9,959 nt of DNA, taken from assembly GCA_946540075.1 (NCBI GenBank), contig CAMNHZ010000028.1, positions 1 to 9,959 on the forward strand. The letters are read 5' to 3'. How positions within the stretch are numbered: the first letter of the stretch is position 1; the number at the start of each line of letters is the position of its first letter. The notes beneath the pieces were generated by a model that saw nothing but the letters and a program-made list of their open reading frames with translations, was not told where the DNA came from and made no database searches. This stretch comes from an uncultured Bacillota bacterium. Its GTDB lineage: Bacteria; Bacillota_I; Bacilli_A; RF39; UBA660. A program made the translations under genes and the position numbers. This document shows, in pieces, positions 1 to 5,704 of the stretch.

Positions 1-150
1 ATCAAAGATAAACCTGTTGAAAAAACTAAATCTGACAAGTTATCAACAGAAAAACATAATGATTCTAAAGTGGAAGAAGTTGTTGACATAACAGATGAAG
101 TAACAGATGATCAATTCTTTGATGATTTCTTCTCAGATGATGACGAATAA
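1..150 (+). CDS. C-terminal end of an unidentified acidic protein (5' partial)
   Basis: Frame 1 is open from the window edge to a TAA at 148-150, giving the last 49 residues of a protein. The first part is Lys/Glu/Ser-rich and polar. The last 20 or so residues are strongly acidic with paired aromatics: FFDDFF followed by SDDDE at the end. Such a tail looks disordered and may be a docking or electrostatic segment, but I do not recognise the family and nothing here identifies the function. The gene starts outside the window. A large inverted repeat at 158-205 follows eight bases after the stop and could terminate its transcript. Confidence 0.75.
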   Translation: MKDKPVEKTKSDKLSTEKHNDSKVEEVVDITDEVTDDQFFDDFFSDDDE

Positions 151-180
151 ATGAAATAAAAAACATATTAATCATATAAT
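151..180 (+). promoter_or_regulatory. Candidate promoter for the rhodanese gene
   Basis: ATGAAA at 151-156 (4 of 6 matches to TTGACA) lies 18 bases before a perfect TATAAT at 175-180. Transcription would start near 187, leaving GGTGAT and a few bases before the ATG at 197. That transcript would lack the left arm of the inverted repeat and escape the hairpin. AT-rich DNA yields chance matches, so this is tentative. Confidence 0.4.
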
Positions 181-205
181 ATAAGTGGTGATTAATATGT
201 TTTTT
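158..205 (+). repeat. 17-bp perfect inverted repeat over the rhodanese start
   Basis: The left arm 158-174 (AAAAAACATATTAATCA) is exactly complementary to the right arm 189-205 (TGATTAATATGTTTTTT), with a 14-base spacer. Only a few pairs are G-C, so the RNA hairpin is long but weak. The spacer holds a TATAAT (175-180). The spacer and right arm together hold the Shine-Dalgarno-like GTGGTGAT, and the right arm holds the ATG at 197. In read-through mRNA from upstream the repeat could act as an A-tract/U-tract terminator or hide the start site. As DNA it could be an operator. The repeat is seen directly; its role is inferred. Confidence 0.7.
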
Positions 206-487
206 GATATAGACATATGGGATTTAAAAGATTTAATAGGAAAAGTAAAGATAATTGATATTAGAAGTGTAGAAAAATATAATGATAATCATATACCAAC
301 AGCTATTAATATTCCAAAGGATATATTATTAATAGATTATAAGAAATACTTGAATTTTAATGATACTTATTATATTTATTGTAAAGAAGGAGTAGCAAGT
401 CCAAGTGTATGTAGTATTTTAAGAAAATATGGATATAAGACAGTAAATATAAATGGTGGTTATCAAGAATGGATATTAGAAAGTTAA
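197..487 (+). CDS. Single-domain rhodanese-like protein
   Basis: This is a 96-residue cytoplasmic protein of one rhodanese domain. Such domains usually carry a persulfide on an active-site Cys and pass sulfur between carriers. Visible family features are DIR near residue 21 (the usual D-V/I-R), HIPTAINIP at about 32-40 (the conserved H-I-x-x-A-x-N-I-P), a six-residue active-site loop beginning at Cys62 (CKEGVAS), and the C-terminal NINGGYQEW. All expected catalytic elements are present. A longer reading from GTG at 185 would use bases that look like the Shine-Dalgarno site, so ATG 197 is preferred. The gene stands alone between two hairpins and its sulfur acceptor cannot be inferred. Family assignment is firm; the physiological role is unknown. 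Confidence 0.9.
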   Translation: MFFDIDIWDLKDLIGKVKIIDIRSVEKYNDNHIPTAINIPKDILLIDYKKYLNFNDTYYIYCKEGVASPSVCSILRKYGYKTVNINGGYQEWILES

Positions 488-513
488 GCTATACAATTAA
501 ACTTTCTTTTTTT
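478..513 (+). terminator. Intrinsic terminator after the rhodanese gene
   Basis: AGAAAGTT (478-485) pairs with AACTTTCT (500-507), followed by a run of seven T ending at 513. The stem contains the last codons and part of the stop. With a one-base bulge, two further A-T pairs can form inside. The layout is typical for a low-GC intrinsic terminator. Confidence 0.7.
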
Positions 514-557
514 ATTATTATAAATATTATTAATATATAATTAGTATCAGATTTAAC

Positions 558-586
558 TTTTAAAATTATATAAATTGTATTATAAT
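558..586 (+). promoter_or_regulatory. Candidate promoter of the TVP38-RmuC operon
   Basis: A perfect TATAAT lies at 581-586, 21 bases before the ATG at 608. The best-spaced -35 (TTTTAA, 558-563, spacer 17) is weak. The Shine-Dalgarno AGAAAGG at 592-598 follows directly, so the leader would be very short. The rest of the 488-607 gap is AT-rich with no other clear signal. Confidence 0.45.
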
Positions 587-607
587 ATTAAAGAAAGGTA
601 AGATAAT

Positions 608-1195
608 ATGGGTGATATGTTAAATAACTTAGTAATTTCATTAAAAAATTTTGTGTTGTCATCAGGACCAGTATTATCCTTAGTAATGGGAAGTGGTTTG
701 ATAATATTAGAATCAATTATTCCAGCACTTCCATTAGCTTTGTTTATTGCATTAAATATTATAATATTTGGTAATATAGTAGGATTTATTATATCATGGA
801 TTTCAACTGTAATAGGTTGTATGTTATCTTTTTATATTTTTAGAAAAGGATTTCATATTATTTTATATAAACACTTTAATAAAAGTGTAAAACTTCAAAA
901 ATTTATTGATAAAGTATCAAATATATCATTTAGTAGCTTAGTAATAATTGCCGCTATGCCATTTACTCCAGCATTTACAGTAAATATAGCCGGAGGTATT
1001 TCTGACATAAAAACAAAAAAGTTTTTTCTAGCTATTTTAATTGGTAAATTATCCATTGTATATTTTTGGGGTTATATTGGTACGACATTTATCGAAAGTA
1101 TTCAAGAACCAATTATTATGATAAAGATTATTTTGATGATTTTAGGTGCATTTATAGTATCAAAATATATAAGTAAAAAATTTAGTATAGAGTAG
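608..1195 (+). CDS. TVP38/TMEM64 (VTT/SNARE-associated, DedA-like) membrane protein
   Basis: This is a 195-residue integral membrane protein with hydrophobic blocks at about 19-80, 108-162 and 168-188. The pattern matches the VTT domain (TVP38/TMEM64/DedA superfamily): ESIIPALP at 35-42 in the first re-entrant region and MPFTPAFTVNIAGGIS at 117-132 in the second. DedA-superfamily proteins have been linked to lipid scrambling or flipping and envelope homeostasis; the substrate here is unknown. Many relatives carry an Arg shortly before the second Pro-x-x-Pro motif, whereas this protein reads AAMPFTP, so transport details may differ. The start at ATG 608 is supported by AGAAAGG nine bases upstream. 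It is the first gene of an apparent operon; rmuC begins eight bases after its stop codon. Confidence 0.85.
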   Translation: MGDMLNNLVISLKNFVLSSGPVLSLVMGSGLIILESIIPALPLALFIALNIIIFGNIVGFIISWISTVIGCMLSFYIFRKGFHIILYKHFNKSVKLQKFIDKVSNISFSSLVIIAAMPFTPAFTVNIAGGISDIKTKKFFLAILIGKLSIVYFWGYIGTTFIESIQEPIIMIKIILMILGAFIVSKYISKKFSIE

Positions 1196-1202
1196 GTGAA
1201 TT

Positions 1203-2276
1203 ATGGAATATATTATAATAGTTTTATTAATAGTTATACTTGTATTAGTAGTTATATCAGTATCTAAAGGTATTAATGAATCAAATATAACTGAAAGATT
1301 AGGTAAGTTAGAAACAGAAGTAATTAAAGAATTAGGTGAGTTTAAAAATTCATTGTCAAAATCTATGAATGATGATTTTAATGGACTTAATGATAAAATG
1401 GAGCAACGTTTAAATCAGATTAATGATAAAGTAAATGAGCGTTTAGATGTTAATTTTGAAAAAACAAATAAAACATTTACATCAGTATTAGAAAGATTAT
1501 CAAAAATAGATGAAGCACAAAAGAAAATTGATACATTATCAAATGATATTATATCATTGGAAAGTGTTTTAACTGATAAAAAATCTCGTGGTATTTTTGG
1601 TGAAGTTAATTTACATCATATTATGACTAGTGTTTTTGGTGAAAACAAATCTATTTATCAATTACAATATCAATTCCGTAATGGAACAATTGTTGATTGT
1701 GCATTATTTGCCCCAGAACCACTTGGAACCATAGGTATTGATTCGAAGTTTCCACTTGAAAACTACCGTATAATGGTTGATAAGAATAATTCTGTTAGTG
1801 TTAGAAATCAAGCAGAAAAAATGTTTAAATCTGACATGAAAAAACACATAGATGCTATTGCAAATAAATATATTATTAGTGGAGAAACATCAGACCAAGC
1901 AATACTATTTTTACCGGCTGAAGCAATATTTGCAGAAGTTAATGCATATCATGAAGATATCCTTACTTATGCATATAAAAAACGTGTATGGATAACTTCT
2001 CCAACCACACTAATAAGTACACTAACAACAATTCAGATGATAATAAAAAATATAGAAAGAGATAAATATGCATCTATAATACATCAAGAATTAGGTTTAT
2101 TAGATACAGAGTTTAAAAGATATAAAGATAGATGGGATAAACTATCTCGTAGTATCGAAACAGTGGGAAAAGATGTAAAAGATATTCATACAACAACCGA
2201 AAAAATAACAAAAAGATTTGAATCTATTAATCAAGTAGAAATTAAACAAAATGATTCTACGAAGCAAATAAATTAG
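1203..2276 (+). CDS. rmuC: RmuC-family protein (DNA recombination protein RmuC)
   Basis: This is a 357-residue protein in the RmuC family, which has a PD-(D/E)xK nuclease-like fold. In E. coli RmuC limits recombination at inverted repeats; biochemical activity is not well settled. Residues 2-21 form one hydrophobic N-terminal anchor, about 30-125 is polar heptad-like coiled coil, and the rest is the RmuC domain. Candidate catalytic residues are Glu134 (RGIFGEVNL), Asp165 (TIVDCAL) and Asp180/Lys182 (IGIDSKFPLENY), so the active-site pattern appears intact. The C-terminal tail is polar. It is shorter than E. coli RmuC (about 475 residues), mostly in the coiled-coil and tail. AGGTGA at 1194-1199 overlaps the upstream stop codon and serves as ribosome-binding site, suggesting translational coupling with the TVP38 gene. 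Confidence 0.93.
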   Translation: MEYIIIVLLIVILVLVVISVSKGINESNITERLGKLETEVIKELGEFKNSLSKSMNDDFNGLNDKMEQRLNQINDKVNERLDVNFEKTNKTFTSVLERLSKIDEAQKKIDTLSNDIISLESVLTDKKSRGIFGEVNLHHIMTSVFGENKSIYQLQYQFRNGTIVDCALFAPEPLGTIGIDSKFPLENYRIMVDKNNSVSVRNQAEKMFKSDMKKHIDAIANKYIISGETSDQAILFLPAEAIFAEVNAYHEDILTYAYKKRVWITSPTTLISTLTTIQMIIKNIERDKYASIIHQELGLLDTEFKRYKDRWDKLSRSIETVGKDVKDIHTTTEKITKRFESINQVEIKQNDSTKQIN

Positions 2277-2287
2277 TTTTATAAAAT

Positions 2288-2294
2288 GGAGATG
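2288..2294 (+). promoter_or_regulatory. Ribosome-binding site that decides the DUF2238 gene start
   Basis: GGAGATG lies inside the region a start at ATG 2286 would translate. Its GGAGA core sits eight bases before ATG 2301. No comparable purine-rich site precedes 2286. The start at 2301 is therefore preferred. Confidence 0.7.
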
Positions 2295-2300
2295 AATAAA

Positions 2301-2918
2301 ATGACAAGAAAACTAAACAACAATATAAATGTGTTGTTTATAGCTTTTAGTTTTATGATGTCATTTGTTTATGGTGTATTAGCTATTATAGATGGTAATA
2401 TTTATAAACTATTAATATGTTTATCAGTTATACCAGTAATACTATTACCATATTTTATAGAGAAAAAATTTAGAATTAAGATTAATCCATATATAATAAA
2501 TATATATTTGATATTTGTATTTTTTGCTCATATTTTAGGCTCAATAGTAGATTTATATGATAAGGTGTATTTTTATGATAAATTAATTCATTTTATGTCA
2601 GGTATTGTTACCTCATTTATTGCAGTATATGTACTTATCTTATTTAAAAAATATGATCAAAAAAATTATTCTTTTAATCTAATATTCATTTTATCGTTTG
2701 TACTTTTAATTGCTTCAAATTGGGAATTCTTTGAATTTTATGTTGATTTAATTTTTCATAAAGATGCACAAAGAGTTATAAGTAGTGGTGTATACGATAC
2801 AATGATGGATATGATATGTGCATCATTAGGTTGTTTATTATTTAATTTATGTTATATATGGGAAAATGAGATGAATAAAGAATTAGTAATTACAAAATTT
2901 ATTAAAAGTATTAATTGA
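2301..2918 (+). CDS. DUF2238-type (YjdF-like) multi-pass membrane protein
   Basis: This is a 205-residue integral membrane protein with about six hydrophobic segments (roughly 11-31, 36-53, 65-83, 97-115, 127-148 and 168-185). It shows the pattern I associate with the DUF2238/YjdF family: a His in a membrane segment (FFAHILG, His77), YDKLIHFMSG (Asp93, His97), NWEFFEF (Glu142, Glu145) and SGVYDTMMDMICASLG (Asp166, Asp170). Conserved His, Asp and Glu inside or beside membrane helices suggest metal binding or an enzyme site, but no activity is established that I can cite. A longer start at 2286 exists but the Shine-Dalgarno favours 2301. It is the third gene of the operon, 24 bases after rmuC. 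Family assignment is fairly sure; function is unknown. Confidence 0.8.
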   Translation: MTRKLNNNINVLFIAFSFMMSFVYGVLAIIDGNIYKLLICLSVIPVILLPYFIEKKFRIKINPYIINIYLIFVFFAHILGSIVDLYDKVYFYDKLIHFMSGIVTSFIAVYVLILFKKYDQKNYSFNLIFILSFVLLIASNWEFFEFYVDLIFHKDAQRVISSGVYDTMMDMICASLGCLLFNLCYIWENEMNKELVITKFIKSIN

Positions 2919-2940
2919 AATAAGAAAGAGGTGAATCACT

Positions 2941-3294
2941 TTGAATTACAATAAGGAAATCGTTAAATTTATTGATAAGACTAAATCGAGAGAAGATTTA
3001 GAATTTATAAGAGAGTTATTAACGCAATTAAAGGAACAAGAAAATAAAAAAGTATTTAATAATTATAATAATCAATTTGATAATAGTTCATCTGATAATG
3101 TTTCATTTGTATCAAATGGTGGTTCAAGGGAAAGTTCACCTAAAGTTCTTGCAAAAACAACTTCACACTATAAAGGTTCAAGAGATGATAATATTGCAAG
3201 TTCAGGCGGATTCATAAGCGCACTTCTTCTTTCATATTTTGTAGTAATGTTTTCTATATTATTTATGATGATTGGGTATATATTTGTAAGATAA
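2941..3294 (+). CDS. Unrecognised 117-residue protein with one C-terminal membrane segment
   Basis: I do not recognise this protein. It starts at TTG 2941, well supported by AAGAGGTGA at 2926-2934 six bases upstream. Residues 1-37 are charged and predicted helical (KFIDKTKSREDLEFIRELL). About 38-90 is Asn/Ser/Gly-rich and probably disordered. About 91-115 is a single hydrophobic helix ending in FVR, a tail-anchored layout with no signal peptide. The long soluble part may be cytoplasmic, but topology is not certain. It lies 22 bases after the DUF2238 gene and is the last gene before the terminator at 3322. It occupies the place just upstream of rnr where secG is found in several Firmicutes, but it has one membrane helix rather than two and no SecG-like sequence, so it is not called SecG. 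Confidence 0.7.
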   Translation: MNYNKEIVKFIDKTKSREDLEFIRELLTQLKEQENKKVFNNYNNQFDNSSSDNVSFVSNGGSRESSPKVLAKTTSHYKGSRDDNIASSGGFISALLLSYFVVMFSILFMMIGYIFVR

Positions 3295-3321
3295 AGTGTT
3301 CAATAATGTATAATATTATCT

Positions 3322-3363
3322 AAAAGTGTCAAAATTCATATATTTTTTGATACTTTTATTTTA
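3322..3363 (+). terminator. Intrinsic terminator ending the TVP38-RmuC operon
   Basis: AAAAGTGTCAAAA (3322-3334) pairs with TTTTGATACTTTT (3345-3357) over 13 positions with one G-U pair. The loop has 10 bases and a T-rich tail (TTTTATTTTAT) follows. A-tracts on the left make it potentially bidirectional. Confidence 0.75.
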
Positions 3364-3373
3364 TAATTATAGT
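3347..3373 (+). promoter_or_regulatory. Candidate promoter of the first RNase R gene
   Basis: TTGATA (3347-3352, five of six consensus) and TATAGT (3368-3373, five of six) are spaced 15 bases, slightly short. The -35 lies in the terminator's right arm. A perfect TATAAT at 3362-3367 also exists but lacks a well-spaced -35. One of these probably drives the gene. Confidence 0.4.
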
Positions 3374-3380
3374 AGCGCAG

Positions 3381-3388
3381 AGAGGTGA
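3381..3388 (+). promoter_or_regulatory. Ribosome-binding site that decides the first rnr start
   Basis: AGAGGTGA lies eight bases before ATG 3397. The in-frame GTG at 3385 is part of this site, so the longer reading is unlikely. Confidence 0.8.
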
Positions 3389-3396
3389 AATATCAT

Positions 3397-5568
3397 ATGG
3401 ACGCATATAAAAAAAGAATAATTGATTTATTAACAAATGATGGAAGAGCTTTGACAGTCGACGAAATAAGTGATGCTTTGGATATTAAAACAGTTGAGGA
3501 TTTTAAAAGCTTACTTCGCAATTTGAATGCATTAGAAGATGAATTAAAAATATATCGTACTAATAAGAATAAATATATGATATTTAATAATAGTAATTTA
3601 CAATTAGGTGTTTTAATAGGTAATAAAAAAGGATTTGGGTTTGTAGATATTGAAGGTGATGAAGATGTTTATATCGCACCTAATAATATGAATCAAGCAA
3701 TTCATGGTGATAGAGTAGTAGTAGAAATAACATCTAAAAAGAATCAACCTAGACTTGAAGGTCGTATTGTAAGAATTGTATCTCGTGAGTTTAAACAAAT
3801 GGTAGGCGAGTATTATACTTATAATAATAAAGGGTATATAGATTTAGATGATGACAAAGTAAAAATAAAGATAGAAGTAAAACCAGAGTATACATTAGGT
3901 GCTGTTGATGGACATAAAGTATTAGTTAAAATATGTGAGAAAAAAGGTAATAATTTTTATCTAGGAGAGATAGTAAAAATACTAGGTCATAAAAATGATC
4001 CTGGAGTAGATATATTATCTATTGCTGCAAAATATGGTATAGAAGATACATTTCCAGAAGATGTAATAGATTATCTTGATAAAATTCCTGAGACAGTATC
4101 TGAAGAAGATATGCATGGTCGTGTAGACTTAAGAAATGAAATGATATTTACCATTGATGGTGATGATACTAAAGATATAGATGATGCAATATCAATAAAG
4201 AAATTAGATAATGGTAATTACGAATTAGGGGTACATATTGCAGATGTATCATATTATGTAACTGAAAATAGTCCACTTGACAAAGATGCATATCTTAGAG
4301 GAACTAGTGTATATCTTGCAGATAGAGTAATTCCTATGTTACCACATAAACTTTCAAACGGAATTTGTTCGTTGAATCCAAATGTAGATAGATTAAGTAT
4401 ATCTTGTGTTATGGAAATTGATAAGGATGGTAAAACATTAAGTGCAGACATATTTGAAAGCGTAATACGTTCTAAAAAGCAAATGACATATAAGAATGTT
4501 AATAGTATATTAGAAGATAATGTTGTACCAGATGGTTATGAAGAATATGTAGAAACGCTAAAGGAAATGAAAGAATTAGCCGATATACTTCGTAAGTATA
4601 AAGTAAAACGTGGTTATATTGATTTTGATATTGATGAATCTAAGATTATTGTAAATGAAAAAGGCGAAGCAATTGATATTAAACTAAGAACACGTGGTGT
4701 AGGTGAAAAATTAATTGAAGACTTTATGATTGCAGCTAATGAAGCAGTTGCCACACATATATATTTCATGGAACTTCCATTTGTATACCGAGTTCATGGT
4801 ACTCCAAATGAAGAAAAAATACAAAAGTTTACTCAATTTATAAATCAATTAGGTTATAAATTGCCAGCAAAAATAAAAGAAATCACACCAATTACGATGC
4901 AAAAAATACTAGAAAGTTTAAGTGACAAGAAAGAGTTTCATATATTATCTTCATTACTTTTAAGAAGTATGCAAAAAGCAATATATAGTACTGATAATAT
5001 AGGCCATTTTGGACTTGCAAGTAGGTGCTATACACATTTTACATCACCAATTAGAAGATATCCAGATACTACTGTTCATAGATTACTTAGAACATATTTG
5101 TTTAAAGGTGATATAACTAAGGCAACAATTGAACATTGGGAAACTAAATTAGTTATGCTTACTGAACATACATCAGAAAGAGAACAAGCGGCAGTTAAAT
5201 GTGAACGTGAAGTTGATGATATGAAGAAAGCAGAGTACATGGAAAAACATATTGGAGAAGAGTTTACTGGTGTAATTAGTAGTATTTTAAGTTTTGGAAT
5301 GTTTGTTCAATTGCCTAATTTAATTGAAGGATTACTTAGATTAGATGATTTAAAAGATGATCATTATATATATGATGAAAATGCCCTATTATTAAAAGGA
5401 TTAAAACACGGACGAGTATATCGTCTTGGTGATGAGATAAAAGTTGTTGTAGAAGCTGCAAATAAATATGCACATACAATAGATTTCATGTTACCAATAG
5501 AGAAGAATAATAAACAAAATAATAAGGTAAAAGAAACAAAAGAAAGTATTGAAATTTTAGACTTTTAA
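3397..5568 (+). CDS. rnr: RNase R, canonical copy (3'-5' exoribonuclease)
   Basis: This 723-residue RNase II/R-family enzyme degrades RNA processively from the 3' end, including structured RNA, releasing nucleoside monophosphates. Domain order is an N-terminal winged helix (about 1-65), two cold-shock/OB domains (about 68-215; GFGFV in the first), RNB catalytic domain (about 235-560) and S1 domain (about 619-700). The catalytic signature TIDGDDTKDIDDA is intact, with Asp254, Asp260, Asp262 and Asp263 matching the four metal-binding Asp of E. coli RNase R. GHFGLA (536-541) is followed at normal spacing by YTHFTSPIRRYPD. The S1 domain ends in the usual VVVEAANK...TIDF. Only a short mixed-charge tail follows, and the protein is shorter than E. 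coli RNase R (813). It has its own terminator, so it is probably transcribed apart from the next copy. Confidence 0.96.
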   Translation: MDAYKKRIIDLLTNDGRALTVDEISDALDIKTVEDFKSLLRNLNALEDELKIYRTNKNKYMIFNNSNLQLGVLIGNKKGFGFVDIEGDEDVYIAPNNMNQAIHGDRVVVEITSKKNQPRLEGRIVRIVSREFKQMVGEYYTYNNKGYIDLDDDKVKIKIEVKPEYTLGAVDGHKVLVKICEKKGNNFYLGEIVKILGHKNDPGVDILSIAAKYGIEDTFPEDVIDYLDKIPETVSEEDMHGRVDLRNEMIFTIDGDDTKDIDDAISIKKLDNGNYELGVHIADVSYYVTENSPLDKDAYLRGTSVYLADRVIPMLPHKLSNGICSLNPNVDRLSISCVMEIDKDGKTLSADIFESVIRSKKQMTYKNVNSILEDNVVPDGYEEYVETLKEMKELADILRKYKVKRGYIDFDIDESKIIVNEKGEAIDIKLRTRGVGEKLIEDFMIAANEAVATHIYFMELPFVYRVHGTPNEEKIQKFTQFINQLGYKLPAKIKEITPITMQKILESLSDKKEFHILSSLLLRSMQKAIYSTDNIGHFGLASRCYTHFTSPIRRYPDTTVHRLLRTYLFKGDITKATIEHWETKLVMLTEHTSEREQAAVKCEREVDDMKKAEYMEKHIGEEFTGVISSILSFGMFVQLPNLIEGLLRLDDLKDDHYIYDENALLLKGLKHGRVYRLGDEIKVVVEAANKYAHTIDFMLPIEKNNKQNNKVKETKESIEILDF

Positions 5569-5592
5569 AGCAGATTAATTTCTGCTTTTTTT
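5567..5592 (+). terminator. Intrinsic terminator after the first rnr gene
   Basis: AAAGCAGA (5567-5574) pairs perfectly with TCTGCTTT (5581-5588) across a six-base loop, with seven T at 5586-5592. The stem starts within the stop codon. This is a strong, compact terminator for such an AT-rich genome. Confidence 0.85.
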
Positions 5593-5623
5593 ATGATTAA
5601 TATCTTGTTATAAAAGAGTATAA

Positions 5624-5644
5624 AATATGTATTTTCTACATATT
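5624..5644 (+). repeat. 8-bp inverted repeat upstream of the second rnr promoter
   Basis: AATATGTA (5624-5631) and TACATATT (5637-5644) form a perfect palindrome with a five-base centre, ten bases before the candidate -35. It could be an operator, but AT-rich palindromes of this size also arise by chance. Confidence 0.4.
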
Positions 5645-5653
5645 ATTTGTAAT

Positions 5654-5682
5654 TTGTTTTTTTTTACATTTTGGTTTATAAT
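5654..5682 (+). promoter_or_regulatory. Candidate promoter of the second rnr-smpB pair
   Basis: TTGTTT (5654-5659) and a perfect TATAAT (5677-5682) are spaced 17 bases. The ATG at 5705 is 22 bases after the -10, with AGGGGG at 5691-5696 as a strong Shine-Dalgarno. Its place after the terminator at 5567-5592 supports independent transcription of this copy. Confidence 0.6.
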
Positions 5683-5704
5683 ACTGGCATAGGGGGAATG
5701 TGTT

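Noticed and set aside
534..572. Inverted repeat TATATAATT/AATTATATA in the gap before the TVP38 gene
   Set aside because: The arms have no G-C pair, the loop is 21 bases, and the surrounding DNA is almost all A/T, so chance pairing is likely.
2941..3294. SecG, expected upstream of rnr in several Firmicutes
   Set aside because: The product has only one hydrophobic helix, at its C terminus, a long polar N-terminal part and no SecG-like motif.
3309..3314. TATAAT upstream of the terminator at 3322
   Set aside because: It has no well-spaced -35 and would be followed directly by an intrinsic terminator, so it is unlikely to drive the first rnr.
3613..3798. 61-codon minus-strand open frame
   Set aside because: It lies fully inside the first rnr gene opposite strongly conserved coding sequence, has no ribosome-binding context worth noting and no recognisable product.
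4254..4451. 65-codon minus-strand open frame
   Set aside because: It is antisense to the RNB catalytic region of the first rnr and is best read as a shadow of that gene.
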